Source: Eubacterium sp. CAG:248
GTDB taxonomy: Bacteria > Bacillota > Clostridia > Lachnospirales > Lachnospiraceae
Direction: 5' to 3'
Assembly (NCBI GenBank): GCA_000436475.1
Contig: FR886185.1
Coordinates: 29,403-55,614, forward strand
Length of the DNA stretch: 26,212 bases
Within the stretch, counting starts at the first letter, position 1. The number at the start of each line of letters is the position of its first letter. A model generated the notes under the pieces. The model was given only the letters and a program-made list of their open reading frames with translations. It made no database searches and was not told where the DNA came from. A program made the position numbers and the translations under genes. This document shows, one piece after another, positions 15,764 to 23,860 of this stretch.

Positions 15764-17599
15764 TTATAATTTTCTTGTGCTTTCTTTTAATAATTCAAGC
15801 TCATGTCCCTGCATATATGGACTTAATGTATCATATACCCACTTATGATATCCATTCAGCTGCTCCTTATCCTTTTCATTCAGATATTTCACATCTACAA
15901 GTTCAAGCTCTACTGGTACTGCAGTAAGCATATCGAATTTAAGCCATGTACCATATTCGTTTTGTTTATCTTTAACAGTTAACAACTCGTTTTCTATTCT
16001 TATGCCAAACTGTCCTTCTACATATACCCCAGGCTCATCTGATGTGACCATGCCTTCCTGCAACACTGCAAGATCGTTTACTCCCTGTATATGTTTCCAT
16101 CTAAAACCATTCGGTGCTTCATGCACATTTAAAAGATAACCTATTCCATGGCCAGTTCCACATCTGTAGTCTATATTCTGCTCCCACAACGGTGCTCTTG
16201 CCATAATATCAAGATTATAGCCTGTACATCCATATAGAAAATGTGTATTGGCAAGATTCAGCATTCCTTTAAGTGTCAATGTATAACATTTTTTCATTTC
16301 ATCTGTGACAGCTCCTAATGCTATTGTTCTTGTCACATCTGTTGTTCCTCTTAAATACTGTCCACCCGAATCAACCAGCAGCATCCCCTGTGCCTTAAGT
16401 ACCGCACAGTTATCTTTAGCTGCCTGATAGTGCATCATGGCAGCATTATCTGCATAGGCACTTATTGTATCAAAACTAAGCTCTATATAGTCCTGTATTT
16501 TACTTCTTAAATTGTCAAGGTACATAGCTGCATCGTACTCTGTAAGCTTTTCTCCCCTCTTTACCGCCTCCTTTAACCAGAATATGAACCTTGTTACAGC
16601 CAGACCATCATCAATATGGACATTTCTTAGATTATCTATCTGCGTACTATTCTTTATAGACTTTAATAGTACCTCTGGATTCTGTCTGTCAACAATATCA
16701 ATATTGTCATTACCAGCCGCAAGCATATACAAACGTGTGTTTATACGCTTAGAATCCAACAGCATTCTGCATTTTGCCTGTCCATTTCCTTTTATATCAT
16801 GTATATCTGTGTATATTTTTTCATATGGAGCAATCCTTACTCCTGCCTTAGAAAGCTTGTCCAGTATTAATCCGTTATCACCAGTCATTCTGTCCTCATC
16901 TGTATATAAAACAGCTTCATCCTGATATATACATGAATATGCCATAATAACAGGATTGCAATGAACATCATTTCCCCTTATATTATATAACCAGCATATA
17001 TCATCAAGCGTTGCTGTTATATGACAATCAGCACCTTCTTTTTTCATCAGCTTTCTTATTTTTGCGAGCTTATCTGCTACGTTTTCTCCTGAATATTTTT
17101 CATCAAGATAATATGCTTTACTATGTGGAAATTCCGCTCTGCCTGTATATATTTTTTCTATTGCATTGAATTCATAGTCACATTCTGAACCTGAATCATA
17201 TGCTGCATTTCTTAAAGCTATTCCCTGTTTAGCTTCTAAGCACCTGCCATCAAATCCTATTTTCTTTCCTTTTCCAAGCCTGCTTCTGCAATATTCATAT
17301 ATATCAGGAACACCTTCGCTTCCCATCCGCATAAGCTCTATAGAACTTCCTTCAAGCTGTCTTTGTGCCTGCACATAATATCTTCCATCTGTAAAAAGGA
17401 CTGCTTCATCAGCACATATAACTGCAGTTCCTGCTGAACCAGTAAAACCAGTTATATATTCCCTTTCTTTGAAATAATCTCCTGAATATTCAGATATATG
17501 ATAGTCTCCAGTAGGTACCACATATACATCCACTTTATTTTTCTTCATTATTTCTCTTACTTTATTTAATCTTTGTTTAACAACATAAGAATCACCCAT
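15764..17599 (-). CDS. aminopeptidase P family protein (long three-domain M24B Xaa-Pro aminopeptidase)
   Basis: Cytosolic metallopeptidase that releases an N-terminal residue preceding proline. Two creatinase-like N-terminal domains (about 10-150 and 165-310) precede a pita-bread M24 domain. Metal ligands: Asp410 (LLVDSGG), Asp421 (TTDVTRT), His484 (GTGHGIG), Glu522 (DEPGVY), and Glu536 (GIRIENE). The extra VHEAPNGF after the His and the ~611-aa length place it with eukaryote-like long APP proteins rather than the ~360-aa bacterial PepP. The C-terminal cap ends with NGYHKWVYDTLSPYM. ATG 17599 follows AAGGTGG. It is the first gene of the string leading to pilB/pilT and sits after the sigK terminator. 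Confidence 0.94.
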   Translation of the reverse strand: MGDSYVVKQRLNKVREIMKKNKVDVYVVPTGDYHISEYSGDYFKEREYITGFTGSAGTAVICADEAVLFTDGRYYVQAQRQLEGSSIELMRMGSEGVPDIYEYCRSRLGKGKKIGFDGRCLEAKQGIALRNAAYDSGSECDYEFNAIEKIYTGRAEFPHSKAYYLDEKYSGENVADKLAKIRKLMKKEGADCHITATLDDICWLYNIRGNDVHCNPVIMAYSCIYQDEAVLYTDEDRMTGDNGLILDKLSKAGVRIAPYEKIYTDIHDIKGNGQAKCRMLLDSKRINTRLYMLAAGNDNIDIVDRQNPEVLLKSIKNSTQIDNLRNVHIDDGLAVTRFIFWLKEAVKRGEKLTEYDAAMYLDNLRSKIQDYIELSFDTISAYADNAAMMHYQAAKDNCAVLKAQGMLLVDSGGQYLRGTTDVTRTIALGAVTDEMKKCYTLTLKGMLNLANTHFLYGCTGYNLDIMARAPLWEQNIDYRCGTGHGIGYLLNVHEAPNGFRWKHIQGVNDLAVLQEGMVTSDEPGVYVEGQFGIRIENELLTVKDKQNEYGTWLKFDMLTAVPVELELVDVKYLNEKDKEQLNGYHKWVYDTLSPYMQGHELELLKESTRKL

Positions 17600-17665
17600 A
17601 CTTTTTTACCACCTTACTAAGGATTTAAGCCCATGAACCGGGCATTATTTTAATAATTTCAAAAA

Positions 17666-17691
17666 GCCAGGAATACATTATATATCCTGGC
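17666..17691 (-). terminator. intrinsic terminator of sigK
   Basis: GCCAGGA (17666-17672) pairs with TCCTGGC (17685-17691). On the minus strand the stem is followed by TTTTT (17665-17661). It lies about 30 nt beyond the sigK stop. A weaker GCCC/GGGC hairpin follows nearer the aminopeptidase gene. Confidence 0.85.
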
Positions 17692-17722
17692 ATTTTATCA
17701 TATGTCTTTCGCGGTAATTATA

Positions 17723-18358
17723 TCACAGTAGTCTGTAACTGCCAAGCAGATTATATAGCTTCTCTAACGCTTTCTGTTCTATCCTGCTTACATAGCTTCT
17801 GCTTATTCCAAGTTTATCGGCCAGCTCATTCTGTGTCTTTCCTTTCCCACCACCAAGTCCGTACCTTCCACATATTATATATATTTCTCTTTTGTTTAAA
17901 ACATCCTTCATGTGTGTTTTTATACAGTTTAACTGCTCTTCCAAAAGAAGCTGCGCCACATCATCGCGCTCTTCATCCCCGACTATATCCATAAATGTTA
18001 TATCATTTCCCTCTTTATCAGTACCTATTGGCTCAGATAATGATAATTCCATAAGTTTTTTTCTATCATTACGCAGCATCATAAGCAGCTCATTGTCAAT
18101 ACATTTGGCAGCATACGTGGCAAGTCTTATCTTTTTATCAGGATTAAATGTATTCACTGCTTTTATCAGACCTATTGTTCCAACCGATATAAGATCGTCT
18201 GTATCTCTGTCTGCTGACATATATTTCTTAATCATATGTGCAACAAGGCGCATATTCTTTTCCACAAGTATATTACGAGCCTTCATATCCCCATTCTGAC
18301 TCTTCTTTATCATTTCCTTTTCTTCACGCTCTGATAATGGTTGTTCAAACGCTTTCAA
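17723..18358 (-). CDS. sigK: late mother-cell sporulation sigma factor, SigK-like
   Basis: Sigma-70 family factor of 211 aa. It starts KAFEQPLSEREEKEMIKK, aligned by eye with the mature SigK N-terminus. Region 2 is NMRLVAHMIKKY, DDLISVGTIGLIKAVNTFNP and LATYAAKCIDNELLMMLRN; EPIGTDKEGND is a SigK marker. Region 4 is TQNELADKLGISRSYVSRIEQKAL. AVNTFNPDKKIRLATYA is closer to SigE, so SigE cannot be wholly excluded. No pro-sequence is present: an in-frame TAG lies about 15 nt before the TTG start. The gene is continuous, without a skin-type interruption. The SD-like AGGGGTG is inside the hairpin at 18361-18410. Confidence 0.87.
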   Translation of the reverse strand: MKAFEQPLSEREEKEMIKKSQNGDMKARNILVEKNMRLVAHMIKKYMSADRDTDDLISVGTIGLIKAVNTFNPDKKIRLATYAAKCIDNELLMMLRNDRKKLMELSLSEPIGTDKEGNDITFMDIVGDEERDDVAQLLLEEQLNCIKTHMKDVLNKREIYIICGRYGLGGGKGKTQNELADKLGISRSYVSRIEQKALEKLYNLLGSYRLL

Positions 18359-18360
18359 AG

Positions 18361-18410
18361 AAAGGCACCCCTACACATATTTTTATTATTTTATGTGTAA
18401 AAGTGCCTTT
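18361..18410 (-). terminator. hairpin between trhP and sigK overlapping the sigK Shine-Dalgarno
   Basis: AAAGGCAC/GTGCCTTT (18361-18368 with 18403-18410) and ACACATA/TATGTGT (18373-18379 with 18392-18398) form an interrupted 15-bp stem with a 12-nt AT loop. Read on the minus strand it ends GTGCCTTTCTTTG, a T-rich tail running into the sigK TTG codon. It could end the trhP transcript or hide AGGGGTG, the only Shine-Dalgarno candidate for sigK. Confidence 0.7.
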
Positions 18411-18438
18411 TATTGCATATCCTATTGTAAAAAATCTA

Positions 18439-19686
18439 TTACTCCTCTTTTCGACGTAATATATCGTATCTGTCAAGCTTAACACCAAGATCAATATATA
18501 GCTGCTGCTTAGGATGTGGACAGCTTTCCATGTCTTTACCCTTATCATCGGTTATTCTCTTAACAGTAACCTGTATATTCTCTCCATCAGGTCTCATAAC
18601 CTCTATCTGTTCGCCTACAGAAAACTTATTACGCTGTTCAATGTTATACAAGCCTTCTTCGTTCATATCTCCAACTATTCCCAGATATGTATATTCCTTA
18701 ATATAAGTATTGCTTTCATATATCTGAGTATTTTCATCAGGTTTTCCAAAGAAGAAACCAGTTGTATATTGTCTGTATGTACATTTGCTTATTTCTGACT
18801 TATAGAACGGTATTCTTGACTTATACAGTTCTGGATCCTTAAGAAAATCATCTATAGCAAGCCTGTATGTTCTTGCCACAGTCGCAACATATAATGCTGT
18901 CTTCATACGTCCTTCTATCTTAAAGCTGTCTATCCCAGCTTCAATAAGTTCAGGAATATGTTCTATCATGCACAGATCCTTTGAGTTAAATATATATGTG
19001 CCTCTCTCATTCTCATATACAGGCATATATTCACCTGGTCTGTTTTCTTCAACTACAGCATATTTCCATCTGCATGGATGTGTACATGCGCCCTTATTCG
19101 CATCTCTTCCAGCCATAAAGTTACTAAGAAGACATCTTCCTGAATATGATATGCACATAGCACCGTGAATAAATGTTTCTATTTCCATGTCATCTGGTAT
19201 ATTTTTTCTTATTCCTTTAATCTCATTAAGTGATAATTCCCTTGCAGATACCACTCTCTTAGCTCCCTGTTCCCACCAGAATCTATATGTCATATAATTA
19301 GTATTATTAGCCTGCGTACTTATATGAATATCTATATCGTGAAGCTCTTCCTTAGCGATTGTAAACATTCCAGGATCTGATATAATAACCGCATCAGGCT
19401 TTATAACATCCAGCTCCTTAAAATATTCCCTGGCTCCATCAAGATCATAGTTATGTGCAAGTATGTTAGCTGTAACATATACTTTTACATTTCTGTCATG
19501 TGCAAACTTAATTCCATCTATCATATCCTGCTTAGAAAAATTCTTAGCCTTTGCTCTTAATCCAAATGCTTCTCCACCGATATACACTGCATCAGCACCG
19601 AATATAACAGCTGTTTTTAATACCTCTAGACAGCTTGCTGGTATCAGAAGTTCTAATTCTCTGCCATTGTAATAATGTCCTGCCAT
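18439..19686 (-). CDS. trhP: U32 family protein, tRNA U34 hydroxylation protein TrhP-like
   Basis: U32 'peptidase' family member. TrhP members take part in prephenate-dependent 5-hydroxylation of uridine 34 in tRNA. The TIM-barrel half has ELLIPASCLEVLKTAVIFGADAVY at the start and HISTQANNTN. Four clustered cysteines, Cys178, 185, 201 and 205 (HGAMCISYSGRC, GACTHPC), fit an Fe-S or metal site. SFKIEGRMKTALYVATVARTYR follows, and a beta-barrel C-terminal domain begins near residue 320. Length is 415 aa. The start follows AAGGAG. It is directly downstream of trmR, as in B. subtilis where yrrM (trmR) precedes yrrN/yrrO (trhP1/P2); that context, not just the family, supports the call. Confidence 0.85.
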   Translation of the reverse strand: MAGHYYNGRELELLIPASCLEVLKTAVIFGADAVYIGGEAFGLRAKAKNFSKQDMIDGIKFAHDRNVKVYVTANILAHNYDLDGAREYFKELDVIKPDAVIISDPGMFTIAKEELHDIDIHISTQANNTNYMTYRFWWEQGAKRVVSARELSLNEIKGIRKNIPDDMEIETFIHGAMCISYSGRCLLSNFMAGRDANKGACTHPCRWKYAVVEENRPGEYMPVYENERGTYIFNSKDLCMIEHIPELIEAGIDSFKIEGRMKTALYVATVARTYRLAIDDFLKDPELYKSRIPFYKSEISKCTYRQYTTGFFFGKPDENTQIYESNTYIKEYTYLGIVGDMNEEGLYNIEQRNKFSVGEQIEVMRPDGENIQVTVKRITDDKGKDMESCPHPKQQLYIDLGVKLDRYDILRRKEE

Positions 19687-19705
19687 TATAATCCGCTCCT
19701 TATAT

Positions 19706-19780
19706 TATTCTTTCATTAATTACTGTTTCATTAACTGTTATTTTATCAATTGCTATTTATCAATTACTCTTTTATCAATT
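19706..19780. repeat. degenerate short tandem repeat between trmR and trhP
   Basis: TTTATCAATT occurs at 19742-19751, 19756-19765 and 19771-19780 (spacing 14-15 nt). Two further decayed units (TTTCATTAA) lie toward 19709-19735. On the coding strand the core is AATTGATAAA. It fills most of the 116-nt gap ahead of the trhP Shine-Dalgarno. Confidence 0.6.
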
Positions 19781-19802
19781 CGTCTTTTATTATTATCTTT
19801 TA

Positions 19803-20444
19803 TTACTTTTTAACACTTAGTGTTATCCCATCTCCTATTGGAACTATAGATGATATAAGCTCATCATTATGTGTAAGCTCATATACATACTCTCTTATTC
19901 TTGTATGAATAGTCCTGTCACGTCTTGTAACAACATATCTTGATTCCACAAGTTCGCCTTCCTGAAGAATATTATCAGATATAAGAAGCCCGCCAGAAGG
20001 CATAAGCCTTAATATATCGGGAAGATAATTTATATACTGCCCTTTAGCGGCATCCATAAATATAAAATCATATGGTCCTTCAAGCTCCTTAAGGACTTTA
20101 AGGGCATCACCTTCTATAAGCTGTATGCAGTCCTCTTTTCCTGCTCTTTTTATGTTATTACGCGCTGCCTGAATCCTTTTATCATAATTCTCTATCGTGA
20201 CTATCCTGCAATCCTTTGGCATATTTTCACTCATAAGAATAGATGAGTAACCTACTGCTGTCCCCACTTCAAGGATTGACCCTGGCTGCTTAAGCTTAAG
20301 CAGCACCTTTAGCAGATTGCCCATCTCTTTTCTTATAATTGGGACCTGGTCCTCAATTGCCTCTTTTTCAATTGTATTACATATGTCAGAATTGCCACGA
20401 TCCAGCGAATTAATATAAGAGACAACTCTTTCATTAACAATCAC
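19803..20444 (-). CDS. trmR: tRNA 5-hydroxyuridine methyltransferase TrmR-like (class I O-methyltransferase)
   Basis: SAM-dependent O-methyltransferase of the family that turns ho5U34 into mo5U34 in tRNA (B. subtilis YrrM). Numbered from the GTG start: SAM motif I is ILEVGTAVGYSS (57-68), an acidic residue is at Glu85, motif DFIFMDAAKGQY is at 126-137 with Asp131, and metal ligands Asp157-Asn158 are in ISDNIL. The C-terminus IVPIGDGITLSVKK is typical. GGAGGG at 20457-20452 fixes GTG 20444; in-frame ATGs at 20465 and 20459 overlap it. It is followed by trhP, which would supply its substrate, and preceded by the small MltG-like gene. Confidence 0.86.
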   Translation of the reverse strand: MIVNERVVSYINSLDRGNSDICNTIEKEAIEDQVPIIRKEMGNLLKVLLKLKQPGSILEVGTAVGYSSILMSENMPKDCRIVTIENYDKRIQAARNNIKRAGKEDCIQLIEGDALKVLKELEGPYDFIFMDAAKGQYINYLPDILRLMPSGGLLISDNILQEGELVESRYVVTRRDRTIHTRIREYVYELTHNDELISSIVPIGDGITLSVKK

Positions 20445-20491
20445 TGCCGTACCCTCCATCCACAAATGTATAATTATGTTTATATATGACT

Positions 20492-20878
20492 TTATTTATC
20501 ATCATCACTGCTATCACTTACACCTGATAATACCTTCATCATATCAGTAGGTTTCATACTTGTGTTAAGACTATATGTTCCATCCTTAAACTTATCTTTA
20601 TAATCTGATAGCTTAACCTGAAAATAGAACACTGTTTTATCATCTATCAGTCCCTTATCATATAGCTGTGATGCCAGCTGTCCTGCTGACACACCACTAC
20701 TTATTGTAACATCAACGACCTTTGCATTATCTACTGTATCTACAGCTCTCTCGTTGAATATTTTATTGCCAAATGTATATGCCTTAGTTCCGACTGTTAC
20801 AACCACAATAACAGCAATAGCTATAAATAATGCATTCAATGATATCGAAACAATCATTCTGATTGACTTATTATTCAT
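20492..20878 (-). CDS. short MltG-like membrane protein lacking the catalytic domain
   Basis: 128 residues. One N-terminal transmembrane helix (about 8-30) is followed by a module reading VDVTISSGVSAGQLASQLYDKG, then FKDGTYSLNTSMKPTDMMKVLSG. This matches the LysM-like substrate-binding region that precedes the catalytic domain in MltG (YceG) endolytic transglycosylases. A full MltG is about 340-370 aa and has a catalytic Glu in its second half; here the protein stops after the LysM-like part with an acidic SDSSDDDK tail. The reading frame looks intact rather than recently broken. B. subtilis mltG (yrrL) lies in the same neighbourhood (ruvX, yrrM), supporting the homology. It may act as a cell-wall binding or regulatory partner. 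Confidence 0.75.
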   Translation of the reverse strand: MNNKSIRMIVSISLNALFIAIAVIVVVTVGTKAYTFGNKIFNERAVDTVDNAKVVDVTISSGVSAGQLASQLYDKGLIDDKTVFYFQVKLSDYKDKFKDGTYSLNTSMKPTDMMKVLSGVSDSSDDDK

Positions 20879-20969
20879 AATTAATTATCCATCCATTCAT
20901 CACCTGATATATCATAAAAAAGCTGTTTTTACATAATATAATAACGCTTCTTTATGAAGACATACCGGA

Positions 20970-21311
20970 TCAGCCAAGAAAATCAAGGTCGAAATCAATA
21001 GCATCAACCACAGTCCTGCATATATCCTGAACCATTCTGCACAGGCATACCTCTGCGAGAAGGTATCTGTTTACCATGTTCTGATTTCTCATATCTTTAT
21101 ATTGATTATTAAGTTCTTCCTGAGCTGCAAATATATCTTCTACCTGACCACAGTTTTGTATCTCATAGTTTCTTCTTCGAAACTCATCAATACTTCTTTT
21201 AAGATTAGGATCCATATTAACTACAGCCTCTAACCTTTTATATTCTTTATACTCTGCACTTTCCTTTATGGTATGAGCTATATCAGACTTCAACTGATCT
21301 ATTTTTTGCAT
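20970..21311 (-). CDS. YlbF/YmcA family protein
   Basis: 113-residue, all-helical cytoplasmic protein with MQKIDQLKSDIAHTIKESAEYKEYKRLEAVV at its start, cut by the conserved DPNLKRSIDEFRRRNYEIQ segment. In B. subtilis YlbF, YmcA and YaaT form the Y-complex that tunes RNase Y cleavage and affects sporulation, competence and biofilm. This copy is just downstream of RNase J, which fits an RNA-processing role by context only. GGGAG lies 6 nt before ATG. Cys in VCLCRMVQDICRTVVDA could relate to the Fe-S binding reported for the Y-complex, but this is not shown here. Which of the family members it corresponds to cannot be told from sequence alone. Confidence 0.85.
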   Translation of the reverse strand: MQKIDQLKSDIAHTIKESAEYKEYKRLEAVVNMDPNLKRSIDEFRRRNYEIQNCGQVEDIFAAQEELNNQYKDMRNQNMVNRYLLAEVCLCRMVQDICRTVVDAIDFDLDFLG

Positions 21312-21348
21312 GAAATACTCCCATATATGACATCATAATAACTGTATA

Positions 21349-23019
21349 TTATAACTGAGCTTCCATAATTATAGGAAGAATAACAGGATTTCTCTTAATC
21401 TTCTTCCATAAATACTCACTAAGATCATCCTTAATAATATTCTTTATTTTGCTCCAGTCTGTAATGTTCTTATCGAGACATCTAAGCACAGAATCTGTAA
21501 CTATTGCCTTTGCCTCGTTAAGAAGCTCTTCCGCCTCTCTTACGTATACAAAACCTCTTGTTACTATATCTGGTCCTGCTATAAGCTGACCACTGTATTT
21601 TTCAAGGGTAAGTACAACTATAATAATACCATTTTCTGCAAGGTTCTGTCTATCTCTTAATACTATATTACCAACATCACCTACGCCAAGACCATCAACA
21701 AATATAGCACCTGTGTGCACTTTTCCCACTATCTCAGCTTTTTCATCATTTAATTCTATAACATCACCTGACTTGGCTATAATAACATGATCCTTATCAT
21801 ATCCAAGAGACATGACAACTTCCTTCTGTGCTATAAGATGTCTGTATTCGCCATGTACTGGTATAGCATACTTAGGCTTAAGAAGCGAATATACAAGCTT
21901 TATTTCTTCCTGACATGCATGTCCTGATACATGCGTATCCTGGAATATAACCTTTGCACCTTTCATGCCAAGTTCGTTAATAACCCTTGCAACTGACTTC
22001 TCATTACCAGGAATAGGTGTAGATGAGAATACTACACAGTCACCTGGTTGTATAGATACTTTTCTATGGAGATTAGCTGCCATTCTTGATAAAGCTGCCA
22101 TAGACTCTCCCTGGCTTCCTGTTGTTATAAGTACAATCTGCTCAGGTGTATAATTCTTCATAGACTCTGTTTCAATAAGTGTTCCATCTGGAATATGAAG
22201 ATATCCAAGATCCTCTGCAACATCTATAATATTAACCATACTGCGGCCTTCTACGCATACTTTTCTGCCATATGCCACAGCTGCATTGATAATCTGCTGT
22301 ACTCTGTCTACATTTGATGCAAAAGTAGCTATTATTATTCTGTTGCTCTTATTATCACTAAATATCTTATCAAATGTACTTCCTACTGTTTTTTCTGACA
22401 TAGTAAAGCCTGGTCTTAAAGCATTGGTACTGTCGCACATAACTGCAAGCACACCTTTCTTGCCAAGTTCTGCAAATCTCTGAAGGTCAATAGGACTTCC
22501 GTTAACTGGGGTATAATCAACCTTGAAATCTCCTGTATGGACAAGAATACCTGCAGGTGAAAATATAGCAATTGCTGCCGCATCAGCTATACTATGATTA
22601 GTTCTTATAAACTCAACCCTGAAATCTCCAAGAGTAACTGATTGTCCATATTTAACAACCTTTCTCTTTACTTCACGTAACATATTGTGTTCTTTTAACT
22701 TCGACTCAATAAGTCCCATAGTAAGTCTTGTTGCATATATAGGTACATTTACTTCCTTAAGCACATATGGTATAGCACCTATATGATCCTCGTGACCATG
22801 AGTTATAACAAAAGCCTTGACCTTATCAATATTATCCTTTAGATATGTCACATCAGGAATAATAAGGTCAATACCTAACATTTCTTCTTCGGGGAAACTA
22901 AGTCCGCAATCTACAACAACAATACTGTCATCATACTCAATGGCAGTAATATTCATACCTATCTGTTCAAGTCCACCAAGAGGTATAACCTTAACAGATC
23001 CAATATTTTCTTTTTTCAT
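21349..23019 (-). CDS. rnj: ribonuclease J
   Basis: Metallo-beta-lactamase/beta-CASP ribonuclease with 5'-exo and endonuclease activity on mRNA and rRNA. The zinc motif is H74-G-H76-E-D78-H79-I-G, with HTGDFK and MCDSTNA downstream. The beta-CASP block includes TTGSQGESMAALSRMA. DTHVSGHACQEE and KPKYAIPVHGEYRHL follow, then a C-terminal domain. About 556 aa from ATG 23019, which follows GAGGTG; the upstream in-frame codons to 23076 encode a hydrophobic tract unlike the family. It lies after a terminator-like hairpin at 23079-23109. Whether it is the J1 or J2 type is not determined. Confidence 0.96.
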   Translation of the reverse strand: MKKENIGSVKVIPLGGLEQIGMNITAIEYDDSIVVVDCGLSFPEEEMLGIDLIIPDVTYLKDNIDKVKAFVITHGHEDHIGAIPYVLKEVNVPIYATRLTMGLIESKLKEHNMLREVKRKVVKYGQSVTLGDFRVEFIRTNHSIADAAAIAIFSPAGILVHTGDFKVDYTPVNGSPIDLQRFAELGKKGVLAVMCDSTNALRPGFTMSEKTVGSTFDKIFSDNKSNRIIIATFASNVDRVQQIINAAVAYGRKVCVEGRSMVNIIDVAEDLGYLHIPDGTLIETESMKNYTPEQIVLITTGSQGESMAALSRMAANLHRKVSIQPGDCVVFSSTPIPGNEKSVARVINELGMKGAKVIFQDTHVSGHACQEEIKLVYSLLKPKYAIPVHGEYRHLIAQKEVVMSLGYDKDHVIIAKSGDVIELNDEKAEIVGKVHTGAIFVDGLGVGDVGNIVLRDRQNLAENGIIIVVLTLEKYSGQLIAGPDIVTRGFVYVREAEELLNEAKAIVTDSVLRCLDKNITDWSKIKNIIKDDLSEYLWKKIKRNPVILPIIMEAQL

Positions 23020-23078
23020 TAAGCACCTCATCCTTCTTATAATTAATAAAATTAAAAAAACGTAATAAATACGCAAAA

Positions 23079-23109
23079 AAAGAGTTTCATTAACGTACCG
23101 AAACCCTTT
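23079..23109 (-). terminator. terminator after the ireB-ruvX-DUF1292 genes
   Basis: On the minus strand AAAGGGTTTC pairs with GAAACTCTTT (one G-T pair, 11-nt loop), followed by TTTT. It lies between the DUF1292 stop (23124) and the RNase J start; some readthrough to rnj is possible. Confidence 0.8.
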
Positions 23110-23123
23110 ATAAGCACATAAAA

Positions 23124-23390
23124 CTATGCAAGTTCAACTCCATCATCCATAAGCTCTGCAAATATTCTGCTTATTGCATCAAACTCTGTATCATCTTCAA
23201 CGAACTCATACACAGCTTCCTCATCCTCTGCTGCTGATGTATCTTTTAATATATAACACTGAGCATCACCATCTTCTTCATCATCAGAATCTGATACTAA
23301 CAAATAGTTTATACCATTAGCTCTTGTCTCTTCTATTATATATAAATCAACGTTATCGTTATCATCCGTTACAAATGTAAGCTTTTCCAT
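23124..23390 (-). CDS. DUF1292 family protein (YrzB-like)
   Basis: Small acidic protein of 88 aa: MEKLTFVTDDNDNVDLYIIEE at the start, an L-V-S-D core, long runs of Asp/Glu (SDSDDEEDGDAQ, DTSAAEDEEAV), and the end FDAISRIFAELMDDG. This is the DUF1292/YrzB pattern. The function is unknown. ATG 23390 follows AAGGAA; an in-frame ATG at 23423 is upstream of this and less likely. In many Firmicutes it follows ruvX, as here (about 35 nt away). Confidence 0.87.
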   Translation of the reverse strand: MEKLTFVTDDNDNVDLYIIEETRANGINYLLVSDSDDEEDGDAQCYILKDTSAAEDEEAVYEFVEDDTEFDAISRIFAELMDDGVELA

Positions 23391-23425
23391 AAAAATTTCC
23401 TTTATATTATTATTCAAATACAATG

Positions 23426-23851
23426 CTACTTATTACTCTGACTATCAAGATATCCCTGTAATATGAACACCGCAGCTATCTGATCTATAACTGCTTTCCT
23501 GTTCTCACGTCTTACGCCACTTTCCATAAGTGCCTTTTCTGCTGAAACAGTTGTAAGACGCTCATCCCACATAACAACTTCAAGTCCAGTTCTTCTTTCG
23601 AGATTCTTAGCAAACTCTATACAGGCCTCTGCTCTTTCTCCAACTGTGTTGTTCATGTTCTTAGGTAATCCTACAACTATCCTGTCCACATCATTCTGAC
23701 TGATAATCTCTTCAATTCTGGCATATGTTTTTCTAAGCTTATTTTCTTCTTTTCGTGTTATAGTCTCAACTGGCTGCGCTGTTATTCCAAGTGCATCACT
23801 AAGAGCAACTCCGACTGTCTTCGTTCCGTAATCTAAACCTATCACTCTCAT
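23426..23851 (-). CDS. ruvX: putative pre-16S rRNA nuclease / Holliday junction resolvase-like RuvX (YqgF)
   Basis: RNase H-fold protein of 141 aa. First catalytic strand MRVIGLDYGTKTVGVALSD with Asp7. Next strand IVVGLPKNMN, then VVMWDERLTTVSAE with its acid pair, and VIDQIAAVFILQGYLD with the last Asp. Members process the 5' end of pre-16S rRNA or resemble Holliday resolvases; the role in this organism is inferred. It is 9 nt downstream of ireB and followed by DUF1292. The Shine-Dalgarno (AAGGA) lies within the end of ireB, somewhat far from the ATG. Confidence 0.93.
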   Translation of the reverse strand: MRVIGLDYGTKTVGVALSDALGITAQPVETITRKEENKLRKTYARIEEIISQNDVDRIVVGLPKNMNNTVGERAEACIEFAKNLERRTGLEVVMWDERLTTVSAEKALMESGVRRENRKAVIDQIAAVFILQGYLDSQSNK

Positions 23852-23860
23852 ATGCTTGTA

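Noticed and set aside
17723..18358. skin-type prophage interruption in sigK
   Set aside because: The reading frame is continuous from region 2 to region 4, with no recombinase or att-like site nearby.
19742..19780. CRISPR-like array
   Set aside because: Repeats are only ~10 nt with 4-5-nt gaps; no array structure and no cas genes.
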